Of a stretch of DNA of 9,450 nucleotides, positions 1 to 6,390 are shown in pieces. A program made the translations under genes and the position numbers. The notes under the pieces were generated by a model that ran no database searches, was not told where the DNA came from, and saw only the letters and a program-made list of their open reading frames with translations. The stretch is from Bacteroidales bacterium (lineage in GTDB: Bacteria; Bacteroidota; Bacteroidia; Bacteroidales; ML635J-15): NCBI GenBank assembly GCA_028701945.1, contig JAQVPT010000127.1, positions 1 through 9,450 on the forward strand. The letters are read 5' to 3'. Positions within the stretch are counted from its first letter, which is position 1, and every line of letters starts with the position of its first letter.

Positions 1-221
1 TAACGGTTGCGACTATGTGTAGTGCGGAATAGGAATCGAAATCACCTTATCAGAGTTCCCACGGAGCCAAGCCGTTGTAAATATGTTTGTTAAATTATAA
101 TTTTTCAACTGTAAAGATATGTTAAATTTTGCACAATTCGCAAAGCGGATTGGCGGATTTTCGAAAGTGAAATTTCTTTCCAAATTCCTACACATTCCGC
201 ATTATCACATAGTTGCTGTTA
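1..221 (-). repeat. Long attC-like imperfect hairpin (or palindromic repeat)
   Basis: The two ends are imperfect inverted copies. The left arm (1-35, starting TAACGG) matches the reverse complement of 185-221 (TAACAGC...). Shared blocks are TAAC, ACTATGTG, TGCGGAAT and AGGAA, separated by small bulges of 3, 1 and 4 nt. Weaker pairing continues inward (GAAA, TCAC). The central ~150 nt hold no convincing gene; the 60-codon minus-strand frame across them follows from the repeat. The TAAC...GTTA ends, the bulged stem and its position directly after GCAGCTAAC on the minus strand resemble integron attC sites. However, known attC sites are usually about 57-141 bp, so this one is unusually long, and its outer end lies at the window edge. 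The inverted repeat is seen directly; the attC interpretation is inference. Confidence 0.5.
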
Positions 222-249
222 GCTGCTGGTGGTTGTAAGAGTAATACTT
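218..249 (+). repeat. Left terminal inverted repeat of the 218-961 element
   Basis: This segment contains GTTAGCTGC (218-226) and GAGTAATACTT (239-249), separated by 12 nt. Both blocks recur in inverted orientation at 925-961. The intervening GTGG is also shared. The matches are exact within the blocks and too long and too ordered to be casual. Confidence 0.65.
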
Positions 250-484
250 GTTTTGTCTTTCAGCCTTTTGAACAGAAAAAGATATTCATTTTTTCAATTC
301 GATAAAAATTATTTTAGCAGCACAAAGTTAGCTACCGTTACAGAAAATGTTACGAGCTATAAAAGTTCAAAATTTCTTCTTCGAGTTCAGTTTTTTTATT
401 TCCGAAATGCCTTTAAAATTGAGTTTTAGCGTCGGCTTTTCTTCAAGGTTTTCAGTTTAAGCAACGATTTTTAATTCTAAAATT

Positions 485-597
485 TCAAAAGTAATTCCAA
501 GCAACTTTTTCATTGTTTTCCAGCATTTTCAGCGTTTTCAGTATAAAAGTTGCGTTTCTTTTTCAGTAAAAGCGGATTCACTCATTTTTCCTCCTTT
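485..597 (-). pseudogene. Decayed small gene with a perfect Shine-Dalgarno
   Basis: A perfect AAAGGAGG (597-590) stands 4 nt before ATG (585). The frame begins MSESAFTEKETQLLY and stops at TGA (538-540). Shifting frame by one there opens a further coding-like stretch, LKTLKMLENNEKVAWNYF, to TGA at 485-487. Additional Lys/Glu-rich stretches occur downstream in shifting frames toward about 340. The pattern suggests a real short gene that accumulated frameshifts. The strong Shine-Dalgarno is unlike every intact gene in this window and hints at foreign origin. Product unrecognised. Confidence 0.4.
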
Positions 598-619
598 AAA
601 TTCCGTTTTGCGACTTACT

Positions 620-832
620 TTAGATTATTTTAGATTCTGGAAGCTTTTCTGCTCCTAATTTTTCTTTAAAATCTTTCAGAAAATGCAGTTTAATAGATTT
701 TTCAGCACTTCATGGAAAGTCGAACCTACCAAACTTTTTCATTCTTTCCGTTGTGTGAAAATTTCCTGTCTGAGAAAGTGGGCAGGCAAAACTCAATTTT
801 CCCAAATAAATGTAGCGAGTAAATTGGATTCA
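620..832 (-). pseudogene. Decayed coding relict upstream of the small gene
   Basis: One minus-strand frame is open from 829 to its stop at 620-622, apart from an internal TGA at 710-712; an upstream TGA at 830-832 bounds it. The last 29 residues look coding-like (…LHFLKDFKEKLGAEKLPES…) and end 22 nt before the Shine-Dalgarno of the next relict, as two genes of one cargo unit would. No start codon or family is recognisable. The part before the internal TGA may be non-coding. Confidence 0.3.
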
Positions 833-924
833 AAAGTTTTCAATAATAATATTTCCGCTTTTTTCAATTAATGTTTTCCGGTAGCGGTTTTCAAGATGAA
901 TTTCTGTTCAAAAATTCTCAGAAA

Positions 925-961
925 AAGTATTACTCTTTTTTGTCTTCCACTTGCAGCTAAC
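925..961 (-). repeat. Right terminal inverted repeat of the 218-961 element
   Basis: AAGTATTACTC (925-935) and GCAGCTAAC (953-961) are the reverse complements of the blocks at 239-249 and 218-226. The spacer is 17 nt here against 12 nt on the left, so the arms have diverged by a small indel. Confidence 0.65.
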
Positions 962-1128
962 TAGTTTACATATATGTTAAAATCATACAATAAAGTCAAA
1001 AAAGTAATTTTATGTGTGATTTGTGTTATACTTTATTACAAATATAAGAAATTTTTATAAATTATTATAGGGGGAATTAAAATTTTAAAAATTTGAGTCT
1101 TTTAAATTCTTTAGATTTTTAAATGCAA
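962..1128. other. AT-rich intergenic spacer
   Basis: There is no gene here. The stretch is very AT-rich. It holds one -7-type box reading toward the cassette-like element and a weak 8-bp inverted repeat (989-996 with 1030-1037). Nothing else stands out. Confidence 0.6.
1039..1046 (-). promoter_or_regulatory. Possible -7 box reading into the cassette-like element
   Basis: TATATTTG on the minus strand fits the Bacteroidota -7 consensus TAnnTTTG and lies about 78 nt upstream of the GTTAGCTGC border. No TTTG -33 box lies at the expected 19-21 nt, so the match is weak in AT-rich DNA. Confidence 0.25.
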
Positions 1129-1440
1129 TTACGAACTTTTCTTTGACTTAGTTTCAGTTTTACTTTTTTTATCAGATGCTCCTTTATTTTTAATTAATTC
1201 CTCTTTTTACTTTAATGCAAGACTTTTAGTCATTTCATCAATATAGCTTATTACAGTTTCATTTGCTTTAGTAAGAATAGATTCATCATATTCAATATAA
1301 AGAGCAGCAAGATTACTATTTGAATAGGGCAAAACTAATTTCATAATATCTTAAGTTACTCCTATTTTACTAAACAAAGCAGCAGCCCATAAGACTGCTG
1401 CAAAATTTATTTTGGATAATACTTTTAGAAATCTCCGTTT
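1129..1440 (-). pseudogene. Decayed small gene interrupted by two TAA stops
   Basis: On the minus strand one frame runs from 1440 to its TAA at 1129-1131, broken only by TAA at 1351-1353 and TAA at 1207-1209. The longest piece starts at ATG 1344 and gives 45 residues beginning MKLVLPYSNSNLAALYIEYD. After the second TAA the same frame continues as a Lys-rich tail ending KTETKSKKSS. The stretch before the first TAA (…NFAAVLWAAALFSKIGVT) looks hydrophobic but overlaps the terminator hairpin, so its Ala runs may be coincidence. It begins inside the last codons of the OmpA-family gene and has no start there, which suggests an N-terminal deletion. Alternatively only 1207-1344 is translated as a 45-residue protein. 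No family recognised. Confidence 0.4.
1379..1401 (-). terminator. Hairpin terminator after the OmpA-family gene
   Basis: GCAGCAG (1379-1385) and CTGCTGC (1395-1401) form a perfect 7-bp stem with a 9-nt loop. On the minus strand the stem is preceded by an A/T run and followed by TTTGTTTA. It begins 23 nt past the stop codon at 1425, a good position for intrinsic termination. Confidence 0.6.
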
Positions 1441-3515
1441 TTAGTCTCTTTAATAATAGCACTTCCTTGTCCTTTTTCCTTTTTAGCTTCTTCTTTTTCA
1501 GGGTCTTTCACTTCGTCAATTCCATAATCCGTTGAAAGTACGCTAAATTCTGTTCTACGGTTTATTTGATGAGCTTCTTCCTTCTTTTTAGTATCCTTAA
1601 TACTTGTAATATAAGCCTCATCTAAAATAGTTCCTATCGTGAAATACGTAAAAGCTTTATTAAGCTCTTTATCGATAACTTTAGGTTCAGATTCGCCAAG
1701 CCCTTTAGCAGTAAGTCGATCGGCTTTAATACCCTTTTCAATAAGATAATCCACACAAGATTTTGCACGAGCAAGAGACAGTTCCATATTATACTCATCT
1801 CTACCTCTAAAGTCGGTATGAGCACGAAGTTCGATAGTCAAATTTGGATTATCTTCCATTGTTTTTACTAAGCCGTCAAGAGCAACAGTTGATTCTGGAC
1901 GCAGTTCAGCCTTATCATATTCGTACTCAATATTTGGTAAAGTAATAATTTTAGGGATTTTAGCAAGATTTATAACAACATTTATAACAGTATCATATTC
2001 TACGTTGAAAGTAGAAAAAGTGATAGAGTTAGAGAAATAATCTTTTGTTACTTCTGCCTTAACTTTATAATTTTGATTTTGTTCCAACTTATAAGTAAAG
2101 CCACCCGTTGCGGAGGAAACGAGTTCACCAGCAACACCTGCGTCGTTCATAATTGTAATTTTAGCATCTTTTAAAAGCTTAATATTGTCAAGGTCTGTCG
2201 TATCTCGAACCAGACCGTTCAAATTTAATACTAACGGAGGAAGACTAAATGAATATATATCATCACTTCCTTTGCCACCTTTACGATTTGAACTTAAATA
2301 TCCAATTTCATTGTCTCCTTCAAAAATAATTCCGAAGTCATCAAAAGAGGAGTTTATAGGATATTTCATATTGACAATTTCTGTAATTGTGCCATTATCA
2401 TCCATAATAGTTTTATAAATATCAAGACCACCCATCCCTTCGTGTCCATCCGAAGCAAAATAGAGAGTTCCATTAGACCTAACAGTAGGGAACACTTCAT
2501 CACCAAGAGTATTAACAACATCTCCAAGATTTATTGGACGTCCAAATTCATAACCTGATTTTCCAATTCTTTCAGCCTTATATAAGTCCATTCCACCATA
2601 TCCAGCAGGAGCTTCGGCAGAGAAATAAAGAGTTTTATCATCATTAGACAATGCGGGGTATCCGACTTCGTAATTTTCAAATCCTGCAATACTCACCTGA
2701 ATAGGTTCTCCCCAAGCATTACCTTTTTTTGCTGTATAAAACATTTTACATGGTTCGTCAATTTTTTTACCAGCTTTACATCTTGTAAAGAACATTTCGG
2801 AGCCTTTCATCGAGACAGTTGATGCACCTTCGTCGTCTTCGGTATTAACGCCACCAGCGAGTGGCACTGGTTCGCTCCAATTTCCTTTTCGATCTTGAGT
2901 TACCTCAAAAATATCTGTAAACTTTTGCCCCGATTTATAGTTGTCCCTACTACCCATCGAGCCTTCACGCGAGCTTGTAAAATACAAACTTCTGTAATCC
3001 TTTGATGACCACACAGCGGAAAAATCTAGAGACAAAGTATTAAACTTAGACACATTAACAACTTTATAACGAGTAGGTCTATTTATCCATTTAGGCACAA
3101 GTTTACAAGCAGCTAATCCACTTGACGCACGATGGTCTTGTGGGGAAACCTGCAAATATTGTTTGTAAATATCTATCGCATCCTCATATTTTCCATTCAT
3201 TTTGAGTGCATCAGCATAAAAAAGCAGAACGTCAGGTTTTATGACACCCTTCACATAATTTTTAACAGCTACTCCAAAATACATCTCTGCTTTATCGCTA
3301 TTTCCAAGCATTTTGTAAGAATAACCCAATTTGTAATTCACTGTGGCTTTATCTGCCTGCGTAGAAATACTTCCTAAGGCTTTTTCATAATAATCCTTTG
3401 CAAGGTCAAACATATAAGTATTATAATAGCCATCTCCTTTCTCAATTAATGCTTTCTGTCCTAACATTACAATAGGAAAAATCAATACAAGTAATAAAAA
3501 TACAATCCGTTTCAT
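1425..3515 (-). CDS. PorE-like TPR–PD40–CRD–OmpA envelope protein
   Basis: A 696-residue secreted envelope protein. Domains in order: signal peptide (1-20, hydrophobic core then LGQ, no lipobox Cys); TPR-like helices (about 20-140); a PD40-type β-propeller (about 150-425) with repeated motifs such as YFTSSREG (179-186), LYFSAEAPAGYGGMDLY (296-312) and SDGHEGMGGLDIYK (355-368); a β-sandwich like the carboxypeptidase regulatory domain (about 430-520); an OmpA-like domain (about 525-660). The OmpA part keeps the peptidoglycan-binding pattern: HTD with D568, N576, LSLARA with R583, and NRR (652-654). It has a longer insert than usual (about 615-648) and ends in a Lys/Glu-rich tail (666-696). This domain order is that of P. 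gingivalis PorE, a type IX secretion protein tethered to peptidoglycan, but PorE is a lipoprotein and this is not obviously one. Such architectures are common in Bacteroidota, so the specific role is inferred. Confidence 0.9.
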   Translation of the reverse strand: MKRIVFLLLVLIFPIVMLGQKALIEKGDGYYNTYMFDLAKDYYEKALGSISTQADKATVNYKLGYSYKMLGNSDKAEMYFGVAVKNYVKGVIKPDVLLFYADALKMNGKYEDAIDIYKQYLQVSPQDHRASSGLAACKLVPKWINRPTRYKVVNVSKFNTLSLDFSAVWSSKDYRSLYFTSSREGSMGSRDNYKSGQKFTDIFEVTQDRKGNWSEPVPLAGGVNTEDDEGASTVSMKGSEMFFTRCKAGKKIDEPCKMFYTAKKGNAWGEPIQVSIAGFENYEVGYPALSNDDKTLYFSAEAPAGYGGMDLYKAERIGKSGYEFGRPINLGDVVNTLGDEVFPTVRSNGTLYFASDGHEGMGGLDIYKTIMDDNGTITEIVNMKYPINSSFDDFGIIFEGDNEIGYLSSNRKGGKGSDDIYSFSLPPLVLNLNGLVRDTTDLDNIKLLKDAKITIMNDAGVAGELVSSATGGFTYKLEQNQNYKVKAEVTKDYFSNSITFSTFNVEYDTVINVVINLAKIPKIITLPNIEYEYDKAELRPESTVALDGLVKTMEDNPNLTIELRAHTDFRGRDEYNMELSLARAKSCVDYLIEKGIKADRLTAKGLGESEPKVIDKELNKAFTYFTIGTILDEAYITSIKDTKKKEEAHQINRRTEFSVLSTDYGIDEVKDPEKEEAKKEKGQGSAIIKETKNGDF

Positions 3516-3546
3516 AGTATGCTATTTTTAGTTTTATAAACTTCGT

Positions 3547-3554
3547 CAAATATA
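3547..3554 (-). promoter_or_regulatory. Possible -7 box for the OmpA-family gene
   Basis: TATATTTG fits the Bacteroidota TAnnTTTG -7 box. It lies in the 43-nt gap between the two paralogous genes, about 31 nt before the start codon. The expected TTTG -33 element is not evident, so cotranscription from upstream is equally possible. Confidence 0.3.
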
Positions 3555-3558
3555 ATAT

Positions 3559-5100
3559 TTATTTTTCTAAAAAAATATCCCTGATAAAATGTTTTGAATC
3601 TGTCAGATTTTTTGTTTCTACAGAAGCCTTTTCTACTTTATATCCAGATGTTTTATAATAAAAAATATAATTATTCTCAGGTTTTAAATCTATCTCATAA
3701 CGTCCAAACTCATCAGTTGACTGACTATCCATTAAAATGTATTCATCATTCATCACTTGAATATCGACTTCGGGTACTGTTTCGTTTGTATATTTATTCC
3801 AAACAGTTCCCGATACAACAAAATTTATTTCGGGCAATACAAAATGATATAAATCTGTTTTCCCCATTCCTCCAATTCTTCGTGACGTCAAAAAACCTTC
3901 TTCCTTCATGCCCATAAATACTATGCCAAAATCATCATGCGAACTATTTATCGGACTTCCAAGGTTTTGAATCTTATAATTTGCTCCCTCAATATGTTTA
4001 GCGATAAAAACATCTAAACCTCCCATGCCAGGATGTCCATCAGATGAAAAATAAAGGTCTCCATTACTCCGGATATAAGGATGCACCTCGTCAGCTTCGG
4101 TATTTACTTTATCTCCAAGGTTTTGGGGTGGTTCAAACGGAAGGTTTTTCTTTAGTCGTGTTACTTTATAAATATCTTTGCCACCAAGACCACCAAGTAA
4201 ACTGTCGGCGACAAAATACAAAGTCAATTCATCATCACTTATTGCAGGATGACCTATTGAGATATCAGAAGGAATTCCAGGAATTTCTACTTCCTTAATT
4301 TGTCCCCAGTAGCTCCCAACTCTTTTAGCAACGAATATACGGCAGCCCTTATCCATATTTTTATCATATTTACATCTTGTAAAATACAAATTACTCGATT
4401 TATGATTAAGACAGGCAGCTCCCTCTTCATCATTTGTATTAACAAGCCCAGGAACAATTAAAGGATCGGACCACTTCCCATCCTTATTCATTTCGGAATA
4501 AAATAAATTAGAACAAAAATCGCCCGATTCAGGACTTATTGATACATGCGTTGGAGCATATCGAGTAGAAGTGAAATATATTTTTTTGTTATTACGAGCC
4601 TCAAAAAACGGACAGTAATCATATTCGCCCGAATTTAAAATGCCTCTAATTTTGACTTCGTATCTAGTTGGATTTTTCAACATTTCAAAAGTATATTTTA
4701 TACTCTCTATTCCTTTATTAGCAAGTTTATGTTTGGGGTCTAACAATTTAAACTGCTCATAATATATTAATGCAGTGTCGTACTTTTGTAGCATCTGAAG
4801 CACCTCTCCATAATATAAATACACAACAGGATTTTCATAATTGTATAATATAGCTTTTCTAAAATAAGCTACGGCTTTATTAGGCAAGGATAGCTTTTTG
4901 TAGCAATATCCGGCATTAAAAGCAGCTTCGGCAACAATATTCTTTTTTTTCGGTGTTCTTCTAATTTGTGCATCAAAATACTCAATAGCAGCAGCGTACT
5001 GTTCACGATCCATTGCATCAATACCTAAGTCCATTCGCTTTTGAGCTGGCAATGAAATTGCGATTGTAATTGAGAAAATGATAATTATTAATTTGTACAT
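3559..5100 (-). CDS. TPR–PD40–CRD envelope protein lacking an OmpA domain
   Basis: A 513-residue paralogue of the downstream OmpA-family protein. It has a signal peptide (1-20, ending SLPAQ), TPR-like helices (about 21-125), a PD40 propeller (about 145-420) and a C-terminal carboxypeptidase-regulatory-like β-sandwich (about 427-512). It then stops where the paralogue continues into OmpA. Shared signature stretches include VNTNDEEGA (220-228), LYFSSDGHPGMGGLDVF (349-365) and PINSSHDDFGIVF (383-395). C243 and C253 align with C246 and C256 of the paralogue. Without the OmpA anchor it probably sits in the periplasm or on the membrane through partners, perhaps with its neighbour. It follows an ECF sigma gene, and a hairpin and inverted repeat lie in its leader. 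The two genes look like a tandem duplication; the exact function is unknown. Confidence 0.88.
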   Translation of the reverse strand: MYKLIIIIFSITIAISLPAQKRMDLGIDAMDREQYAAAIEYFDAQIRRTPKKKNIVAEAAFNAGYCYKKLSLPNKAVAYFRKAILYNYENPVVYLYYGEVLQMLQKYDTALIYYEQFKLLDPKHKLANKGIESIKYTFEMLKNPTRYEVKIRGILNSGEYDYCPFFEARNNKKIYFTSTRYAPTHVSISPESGDFCSNLFYSEMNKDGKWSDPLIVPGLVNTNDEEGAACLNHKSSNLYFTRCKYDKNMDKGCRIFVAKRVGSYWGQIKEVEIPGIPSDISIGHPAISDDELTLYFVADSLLGGLGGKDIYKVTRLKKNLPFEPPQNLGDKVNTEADEVHPYIRSNGDLYFSSDGHPGMGGLDVFIAKHIEGANYKIQNLGSPINSSHDDFGIVFMGMKEEGFLTSRRIGGMGKTDLYHFVLPEINFVVSGTVWNKYTNETVPEVDIQVMNDEYILMDSQSTDEFGRYEIDLKPENNYIFYYKTSGYKVEKASVETKNLTDSKHFIRDIFLEK

Positions 5101-5128
5101 ACAACTTATTTCAAAACGTAAAATAACA

Positions 5129-5136
5129 CAAATTTA
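5129..5136 (-). promoter_or_regulatory. Possible -7 box for the PD40–CRD gene
   Basis: TAAATTTG fits TAnnTTTG and lies about 29 nt before the start codon, past the terminator hairpin. TTTG occurs 24 nt upstream, slightly beyond the usual 19-21 nt, within a tandem repeat (5136-5161) of a TTTTTGCAAATG-like unit. If used, the transcript would lack the upstream arm of the inverted repeat. Confidence 0.35.
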
Positions 5137-5161
5137 AAAACATTTGCAAAAACATATTTGC
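5136..5161. repeat. Two-copy tandem repeat in the promoter region
   Basis: AAAAACATTTGC (5136-5147) is followed directly by AAAAACATATTTGC (5148-5161), the same unit with a 2-nt insertion. It sits immediately upstream of the candidate -7 box of the PD40–CRD gene and could be a pair of protein-binding sites or simple duplication. Confidence 0.45.
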
Positions 5162-5164
5162 AAA

Positions 5165-5198
5165 AGAAATGCCACTATACAAATAAAGTGGCATTTCT
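5165..5198 (-). terminator. Strong hairpin terminator after the sigma gene
   Basis: AGAAATGCCACT (5165-5176) and AGTGGCATTTCT (5187-5198) form a perfect 12-bp stem with a 10-nt loop. On the minus strand the stem is followed by TTTTGC. It lies 31 nt past the sigma-factor stop codon and should separate that gene from the PD40–CRD gene. Confidence 0.75.
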
Positions 5199-5229
5199 AA
5201 ACAATTAAGTTGTATGTAATTTTTAATAT

Positions 5230-5730
5230 TTATACAAAATCATGAAGTTTTTCCATTAAAATTTTACGTGCAAAGAAAATTCTGCTTTTAACAGTTCCTA
5301 TCGGAAGATCTATTTCTTCGGCTATCTCTTTATATTTATACCCATCCAAAAACATCTGAAAAGGAATACGGTATTCTTTATTTAAAGAATTAATTTCGTA
5401 ACTGATATCATTTGTATTTATAATTGACTCAGCATTTTCATTTTCGGGTAATGTGTTTTTGATAATATAAGAATCTTCTGAATCATCTTTAATTGTGTTC
5501 TTATAAGATAATCTAGTAACTTGGTTAAGATAAGTATTTCTCAAAATTGTGAACAACCATGCTTTAATATTGTTATCTAAAGTATATTTATCACGATATT
5601 GAATTGCTTTTAAGTAAGTATCCTGAACAAGATCTTTAGCCGTTTCGGAATCCCTTGTTAAACTTAGTGCAAAGTAGTTCAAACTATTTTCGTAACTCAT
5701 CAATCTGTTGTTAAAATCTTTTGCGCTCAT
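5230..5730 (-). CDS. ECF-family RNA polymerase sigma factor
   Basis: A 166-residue sigma-70 factor of the extracytoplasmic-function type, the normal length for the group. The σ2 region (about 15-75) holds DLVQDTYLKAI (33-43) and the following WLFTILRNTYLN (58-69) for core binding and -10 recognition. The σ4 region (about 115-162) holds the helix-turn-helix YKEIAEEIDLPIGTVKSRIF (133-152) for -35 contact. No anti-sigma gene flanks it, so control may be transcriptional or by a distant partner. It has its own strong housekeeping-type promoter and terminator. It is followed by two PorE-like genes. In P. gingivalis the ECF factor SigP controls type IX secretion genes; a similar link here is plausible but unproven. 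ATG 5730 follows a leader without a Shine-Dalgarno, as usual in Bacteroidota. Confidence 0.93.
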   Translation of the reverse strand: MSAKDFNNRLMSYENSLNYFALSLTRDSETAKDLVQDTYLKAIQYRDKYTLDNNIKAWLFTILRNTYLNQVTRLSYKNTIKDDSEDSYIIKNTLPENENAESIINTNDISYEINSLNKEYRIPFQMFLDGYKYKEIAEEIDLPIGTVKSRIFFARKILMEKLHDFV

Positions 5731-5784
5731 ATTTTGTGTTTTTAAGGTTTAGTAATCTGTAATATGTATTTAAGTATTCTAATG

Positions 5785-5816
5785 CAAATATAGATATTTA
5801 ATAAACACAATCCAAA
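5785..5816 (-). promoter_or_regulatory. Bacteroidota-type promoter of the sigma gene
   Basis: On the minus strand TTTG (5816-5813), a 20-nt spacer and TATATTTG (5792-5785) match the primary Bacteroidota sigma consensus TTTG-N19-21-TAnnTTTG in sequence and spacing. The start codon lies 54 nt beyond the -7 box, leaving an AT-rich leader of about 45-50 nt. Confidence 0.75.
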
Positions 5817-5909
5817 TTTTTTATGTTAAATTTTTATTAAGAATAAACTAAAATACTACAAATCTAAATAAGAATAGTTACTACTAACATGTCATATCAT
5901 GGTCTATTG

Positions 5910-5925
5910 TGGTATAACTATACCA
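5910..5925 (-). terminator. Weak hairpin after ndk
   Basis: TGGTATA and TATACCA form a 6-7 bp stem with a very small loop, 9 nt past the ndk stop codon. No U-rich tail follows, so termination here is uncertain; no better hairpin lies between ndk and the sigma promoter. Confidence 0.25.
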
Positions 5926-5934
5926 AATTATAAA

Positions 5935-6378
5935 TTACGAAAAATCTTCATTAAGGGGAAATATTTCGAATTGACTAAAGAAAAAGTTTGCTTCAATCAG
6001 GGCATTTTCATCAGAATCGGATCCATGTACAGCATTTTCCTGCACAGAAATGGCGAATTTTTTACGAATTGTACCTTCTTCGGCATTTTGCGGGTTAGTA
6101 TTTCCGATAAGTTTTCTAAAATCCAACACAGCATTTTCTTTTTGCAATACTATTGCGACTACGGGGCCCGAAGACATGAAACATACTAGTTCATCAAAAA
6201 AAGGTCTTTCTTTATGAATGGCATAAAATCTTTCAGCTTGCTCTCTAGACAACCTAGTCATTTTCATAGCTATAACAGTAAAGCCTGCATGGTCAATTTC
6301 GTGTAAAATTGGTACAAGTTTTCCAAGCCTGACAGCAGTAGGTTTAATCATTGTAAAAGTAAATTCTCCAGATTTCAT
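5935..6378 (-). CDS. ndk: Nucleoside diphosphate kinase
   Basis: A 147-residue cytosolic enzyme that transfers the γ-phosphate of ATP to nucleoside diphosphates through a phosphohistidine, balancing NTP and dNTP pools. The family residues are all present in the standard numbering: K12 (TMIKP), Y52, F60, R88, T94, R105, N115, the catalytic H118 in NAVHGSDSDENA, and E129. The length is normal, with a slightly longer C-terminus (…FPLNEDFS). It starts 12 nt after the permease gene on the same strand and is probably cotranscribed with it. There is no Shine-Dalgarno. Confidence 0.98.
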   Translation of the reverse strand: MKSGEFTFTMIKPTAVRLGKLVPILHEIDHAGFTVIAMKMTRLSREQAERFYAIHKERPFFDELVCFMSSGPVVAIVLQKENAVLDFRKLIGNTNPQNAEEGTIRKKFAISVQENAVHGSDSDENALIEANFFFSQFEIFPLNEDFS

Positions 6379-6390
6379 AGTTAATTATTT

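Larger units (their letters stand above)
4..961 (-). mobile_element. Candidate integron-cassette-like element with decayed cargo
   Basis: On the minus strand the element opens with GTTAGCTGC (961-953). It then carries decayed coding stretches in the same direction, reaches GCAGCTAAC (226-218), and runs straight into the long imperfect hairpin that ends ...CCGTTA at the window edge. This is the order of an integron cassette: GTT recombination point, cargo, R''-like AAC box, attC. A second matched pair, GAGTAATACTT (239-249, inverse at 925-935), lies just inside the GTTAGCTGC pair, so 218-961 could instead be a non-autonomous transposon with about 30-bp terminal inverted repeats. TAGTT occurs at 210-214 and 962-966 and could be a target duplication, though it is short and AT-rich. 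No integrase or transposase is visible. Confidence 0.4.
5096..5218. repeat. 13-bp inverted repeat covering the start codon
   Basis: TACATACAACTTA (5096-5108) is the exact reverse complement of TAAGTTGTATGTA (5206-5218). The 5096-5108 arm contains the ATG (5100-5098) of the PD40–CRD gene; the other arm lies just after the sigma-factor stop. In a transcript reading through from the sigma gene the arms would pair and hide the start codon, with the terminator hairpin nested between. A transcript starting inside the loop would lack the first arm. The repeat is seen directly; the regulatory role is inference. Confidence 0.6.

Noticed and set aside
13..195. 60-codon minus-strand open frame inside the hairpin
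   Set aside because: It is spanned by the two arms of the inverted repeat, and its ends are encoded by repeat sequence; no family or ribosome site supports it as a gene.
327..335. GTTAGCTAC as a third cassette border
   Set aside because: One mismatch to GTTAGCTGC, no accompanying hairpin or second block; likely chance.
516..541. Short TTTTCAG-type repeats as a CRISPR or regulatory array
   Set aside because: Only three imperfect adjacent units, and they fall in the decayed coding stretch (LKTLKMLE); no repeat-spacer pattern exists anywhere in the window.
229..871. Two plus-strand open frames (229-429 and 683-871)
   Set aside because: They run opposite to the coding-like relicts, have Phe/Ser/Lys-rich composition typical of translated AT-rich pyrimidine runs, and show no recognisable motif.
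3594..4298. Plus-strand open frames opposite the PD40–CRD gene
   Set aside because: They are antisense to a clearly coding gene with conserved repeat motifs.
5899..6189. Plus-strand open frame of 96 codons
   Set aside because: It lies largely over the antisense of ndk, whose catalytic residues are fully conserved on the other strand.
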